DNA of 64,000 nucleotides, taken from the NCBI GenBank assembly GCA_047639555.1, contig JBLIOE010000019.1, forward strand, positions 1-64,000, written 5' to 3'. The notes beneath the pieces were generated by a model. The model was not told the origin of the DNA. It did not search any database and was given only the letters and a program-made list of their open reading frames with translations. Both the position numbers and the translations under genes were made by a program. Source of the stretch: JAJRXC01 sp047639555 (GTDB taxonomy: Bacteria > Actinomycetota > Acidimicrobiia > Acidimicrobiales > Aldehydirespiratoraceae). Within the stretch, counting starts at the first letter, position 1. Each line of letters starts with the position of its first letter. Below are positions 49,776 to 58,331 of this stretch, one piece after another.

Positions 49776-50873
49776 TCAGTCAGCCGGAGGGACAAGCACC
49801 AGCTTGCCCGCGAACGACTTCGCGAGGAAGTCCTCTTGCGCACGAACGATGTCTTCGAGCGGGTAGGTGGCGGCGATGATCGGGACGATCTCGCCGCGTT
49901 CGATGTAGCGGACGAGGTTCTCGAATACCTCGCGCGGCTGATAGGTCGATCCCAGCAGCGTGAGGTCCTTGAGATACAACGTGCGAACGTCGAGTTCGAC
50001 GATTGGTCCGGCGATCGCCCCGGCGCAGACGTAGCGTCCCTGCCGGCGAAGAACGTCGAGGAGAGCGGGCCAGGTGGGCCCGGCGACAACGTCGACGACA
50101 ACATCGAGGGAGTCCCGGCCGAGTTCGGCCACGACATCGGCGTCGCGGCCAAGGAGGCGGTCGGCCCCGAGCGCGCGAACCTCGTCCCACTTCGACTGAG
50201 AAGCGACGCCGATCACCGTGGCGCCACGTCGTTTGGCCAGTTGGACGGCCGCGGAACCGACGCCGCCTGAGGCCCCGGTGATCAACACGGTCTCACCATC
50301 GGCCAATCCGACGCGGTGGAGCATGGCTTCGGCGGTGGAGTACGCGCAGGGAAACGACGCGAGCTCGATATCGGTCAGATCGGAGCGAATCTCAAATGCT
50401 TCGCGGCTCGCCACGCAGCAGTACTGGGCGAAGCCGCCGTCGATTTCTGAGCCCATGGTGATGAGCGCGTTCGCGTCGTCACGGGGGCCGGTGGTCTGCA
50501 TCGAACGAACCAGCACGCGTTGGCCCAGTCGCCCGGAGTCGACATTGCTCCCGACGGCCACGATCGTTCCGGCGGCGTCGGCGCCTTGGACCCGAGGAAA
50601 GTTGAGGCCTTCGCCGGCCCAGCCACCGTCGTCAGAGACGTCTTCGCCGTAGCCCTCGTCGCCACCGGTTCCGGTCCCCGATGTGACGGACTTCGAATAC
50701 CAGCCGATGCGGGTGTTGATGTCGGTGTTGTTGACTCCCGCCGCGCCCACCCGCAGAACGATCTCGTTCGGCCCCGGTGTCGGCACCGGCACGTCGTTTC
50801 GATACTCGAGCTTTTCGAACCCGCCGTGTCCGGTCAGGTACACGGCAGTCATCTTGGTCGGCAGGTCGCTCAT
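49776..50873 (-). CDS. Zinc-type alcohol dehydrogenase-like MDR protein
   Basis: An MDR protein of 365 residues from ATG 50873 (MSDLPTKMTAVYLTGHGGFE); the frame is open to 50900. Seen: PTPGPNEIVLRVGAAGVNNT, FPRVQGADAAGTIVAVGSNV, the nucleotide site GETVLITGASGGVGSAAVQL and VAGPTWPALLDVLRRQGRYV. In place of a catalytic zinc Cys after GVN there is NTDI, so it is a quinone-oxidoreductase/ zinc-free type. An insertion with GYGEDVSDDGGWAG is unusual and lies before the FPRVQG block. Substrate unknown. It lies between the acyltransferase and the polyprenyl synthase with gaps of 71 and 87 bases. Confidence 0.85.
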   Translation of the reverse strand: MSDLPTKMTAVYLTGHGGFEKLEYRNDVPVPTPGPNEIVLRVGAAGVNNTDINTRIGWYSKSVTSGTGTGGDEGYGEDVSDDGGWAGEGLNFPRVQGADAAGTIVAVGSNVDSGRLGQRVLVRSMQTTGPRDDANALITMGSEIDGGFAQYCCVASREAFEIRSDLTDIELASFPCAYSTAEAMLHRVGLADGETVLITGASGGVGSAAVQLAKRRGATVIGVASQSKWDEVRALGADRLLGRDADVVAELGRDSLDVVVDVVAGPTWPALLDVLRRQGRYVCAGAIAGPIVELDVRTLYLKDLTLLGSTYQPREVFENLVRYIERGEIVPIIAATYPLEDIVRAQEDFLAKSFAGKLVLVPPAD

Positions 50874-50960
50874 CGGCGGCGAGTCTGCTTCACGAGCCAT
50901 CGCCCGGCAAGGAGCGGTGGGTTCGACGCCGCAGTCTCGCGCCGGATGAGAATCCGACGG

Positions 50961-51980
50961 CTAGCGAGCCTTGCGGCTGAAGCGCTTGCGGCCGAGTGGG
51001 GCTGCGGCCCGTTCGATCAGATGATCGGCGGCCGCTCGAAGTGCCCGAGCTGCCGGGGTGTCGGGGAGATCGGTGAGAGTTGCCGCGGCCTTGTCAGCCC
51101 ACGACTGCGCAACATCGAGAGAAATTCGGACACCGTCGCTCGTTCGAACGAGTTCGCGAGCTTGGTCACGCTGCGCGGTGGTGATCTCGGGTGTGAGGAG
51201 CGGTCGGAGCTGAGCTTCGATGGTCGGTTCGGCGAGGGCGTGGATCACGGGAAGGGTGTAGATGCCTTCCACGAGGTCGTTGCCGGCCGGCTTTCCGAGT
51301 TGCGCATCGGTGGCGATGATGTCGAGAATGTCGTCGACTACCTGGAAGGCCATCCCGTAGGCCTTGCCGAACTCGGTCATCGAGTCGATCACCGGGCGGG
51401 GGAGATCAGCGACTATTGCTCCGATGCGACAGGCGGTGGCCAACAACGAGGCGGTCTTGCCGGCGATCGATCGCTCGTAGCTGGCGATGGTGCGATCGGA
51501 CTTGTACGCCGATTCGAGTTCGAGGATCTGGCCTTCGCACAACTCTGTGATCGTTGTGGCAAGAATGCCAGCCACTTCGGTGCCGAGTCCGGCGGCCAGT
51601 TCTGAAGAACGGCCGAGCAGATAGTCGCCCGCGAGAATCGCTCGCAGGTTGCCCCACTGGGCGTTGACGCTCTTTACGCTGCGGCGAGTGGTGGCGTCGT
51701 CCATCACATCGTCGTGGTAGAGCGAACCAATATGGACGAGTTCGACGGCGCAACCGCCGTGGATCACGTCGAGCGATGCCGCGGCGCCCACCGGGTCGAG
51801 TACCGCGCTGGCCGCAATCGAGAAGCCCGGGCGGACGCGCTTGCCACCCGCAAGAATGAGGTGGCTGGCGATCTCAGTGAGGAATTCGGCATCCGACGCG
51901 ACGACGCGAAGGAGTTCTTGTTCGACCCTCTGAAGGTCGTCTTCCATGCTCGGCAAGATGGAAAGCGGGGACGCAGCCAC
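50961..51980 (-). CDS. Polyprenyl diphosphate synthase
   Basis: A 339-residue trans-prenyltransferase that adds isopentenyl units to an allylic diphosphate. The first Asp-rich motif is LYHDDVMDDATTRRSVKSVN (DDxxD), the second AFQVVDDILDIIATDAQLGK; LAGGKRVRPGFSIAASAVLD is the diphosphate site. No bulky residues lie directly before the first motif (VHIGSLYH), so a long product (hepta- to decaprenyl), as for menaquinone side chains or lipid carriers, is likelier than a C15-C20 one. The GTG start 51980 has TAGCGT 6 bases before it. Divergent from clpC across 162 bases. Isoprene units would come from the IspD/IspF pathway encoded 8 kb away. Confidence 0.92.
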   Translation of the reverse strand: MAASPLSILPSMEDDLQRVEQELLRVVASDAEFLTEIASHLILAGGKRVRPGFSIAASAVLDPVGAAASLDVIHGGCAVELVHIGSLYHDDVMDDATTRRSVKSVNAQWGNLRAILAGDYLLGRSSELAAGLGTEVAGILATTITELCEGQILELESAYKSDRTIASYERSIAGKTASLLATACRIGAIVADLPRPVIDSMTEFGKAYGMAFQVVDDILDIIATDAQLGKPAGNDLVEGIYTLPVIHALAEPTIEAQLRPLLTPEITTAQRDQARELVRTSDGVRISLDVAQSWADKAAATLTDLPDTPAARALRAAADHLIERAAAPLGRKRFSRKAR

Positions 51981-51986
51981 GCCGAC

Positions 51987-51992
51987 ACGCTA
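51987..51992 (-). promoter_or_regulatory. -10 hexamer TAGCGT of the polyprenyl synthase gene
   Basis: On the minus strand TAGCGT ends 6 bases before the GTG at 51980, predicting a leaderless transcript. Confidence 0.45.
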
Positions 51993-52101
51993 CGTGAAAT
52001 ATGACCGTTCGGCCCATCGGAGAATTCACACCCAGGAGAAATCTGCCGATGGAGAGCACAGGAGTTGGCGGATTCGACCGTTTCAGGCCGAATCGCCCCG
52101 G

Positions 52102-52107
52102 TACACT
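52102..52107 (+). promoter_or_regulatory. Possible -10 hexamer TACACT of clpC
   Basis: TACACT stands 35 bases before the clpC ATG, with a ribosome site (GGGAGGG) in between, so clpC would have a normal leader, unlike many genes here. No convincing -35 was seen. Confidence 0.35.
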
Positions 52108-52142
52108 CTGATGAACGACCCACACCTGGGAGGGAAATACCG

Positions 52143-54710
52143 ATGTTCGAGCGGTTTACTGACAGGGCTCGGCGAGTGGTGGTGCTTGCGCAGGAAGAAG
52201 CGCGCCTGCTCAACCACAACTACATCGGGACCGAGCACATTCTGCTTGGCCTCATTCACGAGGGCGAAGGTGTAGCGGCGAAAGCCCTCGAATCGCTCGG
52301 GATCAGCCTGGAAGCCGTGCGCAACCAGGTTGAAGAGATCATTGGACAAGGCGGCTCCTCGCCAAGCGGCCACATCCCATTCACGCCTCGCGCCAAGAAG
52401 GTCCTCGAGCTCAGCCTCCGTGAGGCGTTGCAGCTTGGCCACAACTACATCGGCACCGAACACATCCTGTTAGGCCTCATCCGTGAGGGCGAAGGTGTGG
52501 CCGCGCAGGTCCTCGTCAAGCTTGGCGCCGACCTCAGCCGTGTCCGCCAGCAGGTCATCCAGCTGCTGTCCGGCTATTCCGGCTCTTCCGGGGCCGGCGA
52601 GTCGAGCGGAAGTAGCAGCGGCGGTGGCGGCGAAAAAGCAGGCGCCACCAGCGGCGGTTCAGGCGGCGACAGTGCCTCCGGTTCGCTTGTACTCGACCAA
52701 TTCGGTCGCAACCTCACACAACTGGCGCGCGAGAAGGGCCTCGATCCTGTGATCGGCCGCTCCCGTGAAGCCGAACGCGTGATGCAAATTCTCAGTCGAC
52801 GCACCAAGAACAATCCAGTTCTTGTTGGCGAGCCCGGTGTGGGCAAAACCGCGATCGTCGAGGGCCTTGCCCAGTCGATCGCCGCTGACGACGTGCCGGA
52901 AACCCTGCGCGGCAAGCAGCTCTACACCCTCGACCTCGGCGCCCTCGTCGCTGGTTCGCGGTATCGCGGTGACTTCGAAGAGCGCCTGAAGAAGGTGCTC
53001 AAGGAGATCAAGACCCGCGGCGACATCATCTTGTTCATCGATGAGATCCACACGCTCGTGGGTGCCGGTGCCGCCGAAGGCGCGATTGATGCTGCGTCGA
53101 TCCTCAAGCCAATGTTGGCTCGTGGTGAACTCCAGACCATCGGCGCCACAACGCTCGACGAATACCGCAAGCATCTCGAGAAGGACGCCGCACTCGAGCG
53201 TCGTTTCCAGAAGGTGCTGGTCGACGAGCCCACCGTGGCGCACACGATCGAGATCCTGAAGGGTCTCCGTGATCGCTACGAAACACACCATCGTGTAACC
53301 ATCACCGATCAAGCGCTGCTGGCCGCGGCGAACTTGGCCGATCGTTACATTGCCGATCGCCACCTCCCGGACAAGGCCATCGACCTCATCGATGAGGCCG
53401 GTGCCCGCTTGCGCATCAAGCGCATGGAGACCCCGCCGGAATACAAGGAACTCGAAACCGAGATCGCCGAGGTCGTTCGAGAGAAGAAGGACGCGGTCGA
53501 AGGCCAGCAGTTCGAAGAAGCTGGTCGGTTGCGTGACAAGGAAAAGGAACTCCTTGCCCGTCGCGAGTCGATGGAAGGCGACGCAAAGGCGTCAGGCCTT
53601 GATCTCTTCGACGAGGTCGACGAGGAAGCGATCGCCGAGGTGCTGTCGTTGTGGACCGGTATTCCGGTCTACAAGCTCACTGAGGAAGAGACCGAGAAGC
53701 TCCTCCGTATGGAAGATGAGCTGCACAAGCGTGTTATCGGCCAGCAAGACGCCATTGCGGCGGTCTCGCGCGCAATCCGCCGCACCCGTGCCGGTCTCAA
53801 GGATCCCAAGCGTCCGTCCGGTTCGTTCATCTTCCTCGGCCCCTCGGGCGTTGGTAAGACAGAACTCGCCAAGACCCTCGCCGAGTTCTTGTTCGGTGAC
53901 GAAACCGCACTCATCAGCCTCGACATGTCGGAGTACATGGAGAAGCACACGGTGAGCCGTCTTGTTGGTTCGCCTCCCGGCTATGTCGGGTACGAAGAGG
54001 GCGGCCAGCTCACCGAAAAGGTGCGCCGCAAGCCGTTCTCTGTGGTGCTGTTCGACGAGGTCGAGAAGGCCCACCCGGATGTCTTCAACACGCTGTTGCA
54101 GATTCTCGAAGAGGGTCGTCTCACTGACAGCCAAGGCCGCTCGGTCGACTTCCGAAACACCGTGCTGATCATGACTTCCAACCTGGGCACCGCCGATCTA
54201 CGCAAGGCCAATATTGGCTTCGGTAGCGGCGACGAAGCGGTCAACTACGAGAAGATGAAGGAAAAGGTCAACGATGCGCTGAAGGCGCATTTCCGACCGG
54301 AATTCCTGAACCGCATCGATGACACGATCGTTTTCCACGAACTCAGCCAGCCTGAGGTTCGCCAGATCGTGGACCTCATGGTCGCCCGGACGGCCGTTCA
54401 GCTCGGCCAGCAGGGTATGGGCCTCGAGATCACCGACGCGGCCAAGGACCACCTCGCCGACAAGGGCTACGACCCCACGTTGGGTGCGCGTCCATTGCGA
54501 CGAGCGCTTCAGCGCCTCGTTGAGGATCCGTTGTCGGAGAAGCTTCTCTACAAGGAATTCCGCGCCGGCGAGATCATCATTGTCGACGTCGAAGCTGATC
54601 CTGAGAACAACAACGAGCTCACGGTCGTCTTCCGGTCGATTGAAGGCTTCGAGCCAGCTGAGCCTGAGCTTGAGGCTGCCATCGATGGTGGAGAGTCGCT
54701 CGACATCTGA
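52143..54710 (+). CDS. clpC: ClpC AAA+ protease ATPase subunit
   Basis: An 855-residue Hsp100 unfoldase that feeds proteins to ClpP. The N-domain has two repeats with HNYIGTEHILLGLIHEGEGV and HNYIGTEHILLGLIREGEGV; a Gly/Ser linker (GSSSGGGGEKAGATSGGSGG, about 160-180) follows. AAA-1 has Walker A GEPGVGKTAIVEGLAQSI and Walker B ILFIDEIHTLVGAGAAEG; a UVR-bearing middle domain (KDAVEGQQFEEAGRLRDKEK) sits near 450; AAA-2 has GPSGVGKTELAKTLAEFLFG and VVLFDEVEKAHPDVFNTLLQ. The ClpP loop (IGFGSGDE) is near 710. ATG 52143 has GGGAGGG 9 bases before. ClpC is essential in actinobacteria. Confidence 0.97.
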   Translation: MFERFTDRARRVVVLAQEEARLLNHNYIGTEHILLGLIHEGEGVAAKALESLGISLEAVRNQVEEIIGQGGSSPSGHIPFTPRAKKVLELSLREALQLGHNYIGTEHILLGLIREGEGVAAQVLVKLGADLSRVRQQVIQLLSGYSGSSGAGESSGSSSGGGGEKAGATSGGSGGDSASGSLVLDQFGRNLTQLAREKGLDPVIGRSREAERVMQILSRRTKNNPVLVGEPGVGKTAIVEGLAQSIAADDVPETLRGKQLYTLDLGALVAGSRYRGDFEERLKKVLKEIKTRGDIILFIDEIHTLVGAGAAEGAIDAASILKPMLARGELQTIGATTLDEYRKHLEKDAALERRFQKVLVDEPTVAHTIEILKGLRDRYETHHRVTITDQALLAAANLADRYIADRHLPDKAIDLIDEAGARLRIKRMETPPEYKELETEIAEVVREKKDAVEGQQFEEAGRLRDKEKELLARRESMEGDAKASGLDLFDEVDEEAIAEVLSLWTGIPVYKLTEEETEKLLRMEDELHKRVIGQQDAIAAVSRAIRRTRAGLKDPKRPSGSFIFLGPSGVGKTELAKTLAEFLFGDETALISLDMSEYMEKHTVSRLVGSPPGYVGYEEGGQLTEKVRRKPFSVVLFDEVEKAHPDVFNTLLQILEEGRLTDSQGRSVDFRNTVLIMTSNLGTADLRKANIGFGSGDEAVNYEKMKEKVNDALKAHFRPEFLNRIDDTIVFHELSQPEVRQIVDLMVARTAVQLGQQGMGLEITDAAKDHLADKGYDPTLGARPLRRALQRLVEDPLSEKLLYKEFRAGEIIIVDVEADPENNNELTVVFRSIEGFEPAEPELEAAIDGGESLDI

Positions 54711-54735
54711 GCGAATCGACAACCGACTACTTGGG

Positions 54736-54765
54736 AACCGCCGGCTGATTTCAGCCGGCGGTTTT
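54736..54765 (+). terminator. Intrinsic terminator after clpC
   Basis: AACCGCCGGCTGA (54736-54748) pairs with TCAGCCGGCGGTT (54751-54763), then TTTT (54762-54765). It lies 25 bases after the clpC stop. Confidence 0.85.
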
Positions 54766-54800
54766 CGCGTGCCTGGCCACCGGGTTGGACTCTGGGCGTC

Positions 54801-54806
54801 TAGCGT
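54801..54806 (+). promoter_or_regulatory. -10 hexamer TAGCGT of the lipoprotein/HAD fusion gene
   Basis: TAGCGT ends 7 bases before the ATG at 54814, predicting a leaderless transcript, right after the clpC terminator. Confidence 0.45.
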
Positions 54807-54813
54807 TCTCGCA

Positions 54814-56259
54814 ATGCGTCGGGTTCACATGCTGCTTCTGGGGATCATCATCCTCCTGGCCAGCGCGTGTCGTGTCGACACGACTGTCGACATCGTGGTC
54901 GACGAAAACGGCTCGGGGACAGTCACGGTGTTGGTGGTGGCGGATGCTGCCGCGGTAGCGCAGATCCCCGACGCCCCTGACGAACTCGAGTTCTCAGACC
55001 TCACGGATGCGGGCTGGGTGATCGACGGGCCAAACCTCGATACTTCCGGCTCGATGAGCATCTCCGCGAGAAAGGGCTTCGCCAACGCCGACGATTTGCC
55101 GGCGGTGCTGGCTGAAATCGCTGGCGAAGATGTCGTCTTCCAGGACGTCACCCTGGAGACGTCCCACACGTTTGACCGCATCGGTCTCAGCCCTGCGAAG
55201 ACGAACTATCAGCTCAGCGGCATCCTTGATCCGGCGCCTGAGATCAGTGATTTCGCCGATGCGTTTCTCCCGGAGTCAATCAGCCTTCCGCAACAGGCGA
55301 CCGACTTCGACGCCGATCTCTTGGTGCGAATCCGGCTTCCCGAGACGGAGTCTTCGACCACGGGTGAGGCCACGGGTGAGGCCATCGAGTTCCGAGCCGA
55401 ATTCGGCGCCGAACCGATCGAGCTCGATGCATCGTCCTCGACGGAAGACATTCTGCCGCAGGTCTGGGCGATCGTTGCCTTGCTCGCCCTGTTGATGTTC
55501 GCCGGCATCATTCTGGCTCGCCTCGCCGGTGTGGGTCTCGCGAAACTGCGTACACCGAAGGGACGCCGTCGACGTGATGTCCGCCGGCGTCAAAACCGGG
55601 CCGCCACCCGCGCCGAGGAAGCCAATCGTCCGCGCCGCCGCATGTTGCGGCTCCTCATCGTTGATGTGCACGGCGTCGTTGTGCGTCCGACTGATCCGCT
55701 GGAAGGGCTCCTGCTGCCGCTCATCACCGCGGAGCGGCCCGACGCCGACCCGGCGCAGATCCGCGGGCTGTACCGAAAACTGGTCCTCGGTCGAATGTCG
55801 GTCGAGGAGTTCTGGGCCGAGGTTGGCCTGGGTCCTGTCGCCGAGGAAGTCGAGACGAAGTACCTGTCGTCGTTCCGGCTTGTCCCCGGGTTGCATCCGT
55901 TCCTCGACCGGATGGCTACCAGCCGACTGCCCGTCGCTGCGGTTGGTAACCAGCCGCAGGTTTGGGGTGACCGCCTCCGTCGAATGGCTGCACTCGATGA
56001 TTCCGTCAGCTCGTGGATGGTGAGCGGCGATGTTGGCTCCACGCTGCCCGAGCCGGCCTTGTTCGAAGCCACTCGTCGAACGATGTCTGTCGATCTGTTC
56101 GACTGCTTCTATTTGTCGAACGTGCCGGAAAATCTCGACGCGGCGAAGAAGCTTGGACTGGCGACGGGCCTGTTCGTTGCGGGCAATGAAGCGGCCCCGG
56201 ACACCGATCACACGGTTGTTCGAGGCTTCGAAGACCTGCTGCGTAGTCGCGGCAGCTGA
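54814..56259 (+). CDS. LppM-like lipoprotein fused to degenerate HAD domain
   Basis: A 481-residue protein. Residues 1-19 are a lipoprotein signal (LLGIIILLASAC, lipobox Cys at 19). Residues about 20-205 resemble the extracytoplasmic LppM/DUF3153 domain (VDTTVDIVVDENGSGTVTVL). About 217-237 is a membrane helix, followed by a strongly basic stretch (RRRRDVRRRQNRAATR), so the rest is cytoplasmic. From about 278 it follows the HAD fold, but catalytic residues are lost: motif I is VDVHGVVV (second Asp is His), motif II has VGNQPQ instead of Ser/Thr, the Lys of motif III is Leu (GSTLPEPALFEA), and motif IV is LSNVPENLD (Asp to Asn). It is probably a signalling or binding protein. Next to clpC and radA. 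Confidence 0.75.
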   Translation: MRRVHMLLLGIIILLASACRVDTTVDIVVDENGSGTVTVLVVADAAAVAQIPDAPDELEFSDLTDAGWVIDGPNLDTSGSMSISARKGFANADDLPAVLAEIAGEDVVFQDVTLETSHTFDRIGLSPAKTNYQLSGILDPAPEISDFADAFLPESISLPQQATDFDADLLVRIRLPETESSTTGEATGEAIEFRAEFGAEPIELDASSSTEDILPQVWAIVALLALLMFAGIILARLAGVGLAKLRTPKGRRRRDVRRRQNRAATRAEEANRPRRRMLRLLIVDVHGVVVRPTDPLEGLLLPLITAERPDADPAQIRGLYRKLVLGRMSVEEFWAEVGLGPVAEEVETKYLSSFRLVPGLHPFLDRMATSRLPVAAVGNQPQVWGDRLRRMAALDDSVSSWMVSGDVGSTLPEPALFEATRRTMSVDLFDCFYLSNVPENLDAAKKLGLATGLFVAGNEAAPDTDHTVVRGFEDLLRSRGS

Positions 56260-56290
56260 CAGCCTCGCCGGGGCTGTCACACCGGCGTTC

Positions 56291-56296
56291 TAGGGT
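56291..56296 (+). promoter_or_regulatory. -10 hexamer TAGGGT of radA
   Basis: TAGGGT ends 6 bases before the radA ATG at 56303, predicting a leaderless transcript. Confidence 0.45.
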
Positions 56297-56302
56297 GCCT
56301 CT

Positions 56303-57658
56303 ATGGCAAGAACCCGCACCGTTCATCGCTGCACCTCGTGTGGTGCGGGGGCCCCAAAGTGGGCGGGCCGTTGTGATGGCTGCGGCGAGTGGAACACACT
56401 CGTCGAAGAGCTCGATGTCCGCGAGGCACCGCTGTCGGTCGTCGGTCGATCGAGTGTTGCCCTCCCGATCGCGGACGTCGCCGACGAATCGGCCATGCTC
56501 CGTTCCACCGGGCTCACCGAAGTCGACCGTGTGCTCGGGGGCGGTTTGGTTCCGGGCTCTGTCACGCTGGTCGGCGGCGAACCCGGTATTGGCAAGTCCA
56601 CCCTTCTCTTGCAGCTGGCGGGTTCCGTTGCGGCTGCAGGCCAGAAGGCGCTCTATATCTCAGGCGAGGAATCCGCATCGCAGGTACGAGGCCGCGCCGC
56701 TCGGCTCAACGCGATTCACGACGACCTTTGGTTGGTCGGCGAGACCGTCCTTCCCTACGTGCTTGGTCATCTCGACGAGGTCAAACCCGACGTGGTGGTG
56801 ATCGACTCAGTGCAGACCATGGTGAATCCCGATCTCACTTCTGCTCCTGGTTCGGTCGCGCAGGTTCGCGAGTGTGCTCATGCTCTGGTGCAGGAAGCGA
56901 AGCGTCGGGGTATCGCCTTGCTGCTGGTCGGCCACGTCACCAAGGAAGGCACGCTGGCCGGGCCCCGGGTGCTCGAGCATGTTGTCGACACCGTGCTCGA
57001 GTTCGATGGCGACCGTCAGCACGGTCTGCGTCTTCTGCGGGCGTCGAAGCACCGGTACGGGCCCACCTCCGAGGTCGGCCTGCTACAGATGGATGAAAGC
57101 GGCTTGACGCCGGTCGACGACCCCAGTGGCCTCTTCTTGGCCGACCGAGTCACGGGCATCTCTGGCTCCGCGGTAGTGCCGACAGTCGATGGAAATCGGC
57201 CACTGCTCGTCGAAGTGCAGGCGCTGGTCGCCCCCTCCCAGTTGGCAACGCCACGTCGGAGTGCGCAGGGCTTCGATCATGGCCGGCTCTCGATGTTGCT
57301 CGCGGTACTCGAACGCCGAGTCGGTCTGCCCCTTTCCAACGCCGAGGTCTATGCGCTGGCCGTTGGCGGGGCCCGCGTCTTCGATCCGGGGGCCGATGCC
57401 GCGGTTGCGCTGGCGGTCGCATCGTCACTCACCGGCCATCCGTTGGCCGACGATCTCGTCGTTGTTGGCGAGGTTGGGCTTGGCGGCGAGTTACGCCATG
57501 TCAGCCACATCAATCGTCGACTTGGCGAGGCCGCGCGGATGGGGTTCCGGCGCGCCATCGTGCCGCACGCCACCACCGATGCACCCGACGGGCTGCAGAT
57601 TCTGCGAGCGCCCACCCTTGCCGCAGCGGTACAACTGGCCGACGTCGGACCTTCTTAG
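56303..57658 (+). CDS. radA: DNA repair protein RadA/Sms
   Basis: A 451-residue recombination helicase that helps RecA extend strand exchange. The zinc finger is HRCTSCGAGAPKWAGRCDGC, Walker A LVGGEPGIGKSTLLLQLAGS, Walker B VVVIDSVQTMVNPDL, and the C-terminal Lon-like domain shows VGLPLSNAEVYALAVGGARV and LVVVGEVGLGGELRHVSHIN. The RadA-specific motif, normally KNRFG, reads KHRYG (RASKHRYGPTSEVGLLQM). The start is fixed by a TAGGGT and by the zinc finger at residue 7. A dienelactone hydrolase gene follows after 13 bases. Confidence 0.95.
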   Translation: MARTRTVHRCTSCGAGAPKWAGRCDGCGEWNTLVEELDVREAPLSVVGRSSVALPIADVADESAMLRSTGLTEVDRVLGGGLVPGSVTLVGGEPGIGKSTLLLQLAGSVAAAGQKALYISGEESASQVRGRAARLNAIHDDLWLVGETVLPYVLGHLDEVKPDVVVIDSVQTMVNPDLTSAPGSVAQVRECAHALVQEAKRRGIALLLVGHVTKEGTLAGPRVLEHVVDTVLEFDGDRQHGLRLLRASKHRYGPTSEVGLLQMDESGLTPVDDPSGLFLADRVTGISGSAVVPTVDGNRPLLVEVQALVAPSQLATPRRSAQGFDHGRLSMLLAVLERRVGLPLSNAEVYALAVGGARVFDPGADAAVALAVASSLTGHPLADDLVVVGEVGLGGELRHVSHINRRLGEAARMGFRRAIVPHATTDAPDGLQILRAPTLAAAVQLADVGPS

Positions 57659-57671
57659 CGATGATGGCCTA

Positions 57672-58319
57672 ATGCGCATCACTCTTCCGTCTGGCACAGA
57701 GGCCGAAGTCGTCGGCGAATCCCGCGAACGCGGCCTGGTTCTCGTTCCCGACATCATGGGATTACGCCCGCTCTTTTGTGACATGGCGGCGATGCTGGCC
57801 GAGCAGTGGCAGTGCCGGGTTGTCGCCCCCGACCTGTATCCCGGCCAATCCCACCTCGATCTCGAAGGTCGCCACGATGCCGCGTCGGCGCTGGTCGACG
57901 CCGAGGTTCTCGGTGACATGACCGCGGCCGCCGACGCCACGGGCGCCGATGTTGTCGGTGCGATCGGCTTTTGTATGGGCGGCATGTATGTCAACAAGGC
58001 CGTGTCCACCGGCCGCTTTCACCGGCTCGCGTCGTTCTACGGAATGATCAACATCCCTGAGCGTTGGGAAGGCCCTGGGCAGGTTGGTCCGCTCGACCAT
58101 CTCGCCCAGGGCGATCCCGGTCGGCTGCTGGCGGTCATTGGATCCGTTGATCCGTACACCCGGCCCGAAGAGGTCGAGACCCTGGGAGGCACCGGTGCCC
58201 ACATCGCGGCCTACGAGGGTGCCGGGCATGGCTTTGTCCACGATCCGACGCGGCCCGCGTATCGCGCCGACGACGCGACGGATGCTTGGGCGGGCGTGAA
58301 AACGTGGCTCTGGAGTTAG
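57672..58319 (+). CDS. Dienelactone hydrolase family protein
   Basis: A 215-residue alpha/beta hydrolase. It has VLVPDIMGLRPLFCDMAAML (oxyanion side), VVAPDLYPGQSHLDLEGRHD, the nucleophile Cys in GAIGFCMGGMYVNKAV, Asp in IGSVDPYTRPEE, and His in AAYEGAGHGFVHDPTRPAYR, so the Cys-Asp-His triad of dienelactone hydrolases is complete. The substrate is unknown; the family opens lactones in aromatic degradation but also acts more widely. The ATG at 57672 lies 13 bases after radA. It is convergent with the Crp gene, with 12 bases between. Confidence 0.88.
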   Translation: MRITLPSGTEAEVVGESRERGLVLVPDIMGLRPLFCDMAAMLAEQWQCRVVAPDLYPGQSHLDLEGRHDAASALVDAEVLGDMTAAADATGADVVGAIGFCMGGMYVNKAVSTGRFHRLASFYGMINIPERWEGPGQVGPLDHLAQGDPGRLLAVIGSVDPYTRPEEVETLGGTGAHIAAYEGAGHGFVHDPTRPAYRADDATDAWAGVKTWLWS

Positions 58320-58331
58320 TGCTCGGTTGCC

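Noticed and set aside
54733..54763. GGGAAC followed by GTT after clpC, which resembles a SigR-type promoter.
   Set aside because: The spacing is 22 bases and the elements are the arms of the clpC terminator hairpin; the downstream gene has its own TAGCGT close to its ATG.
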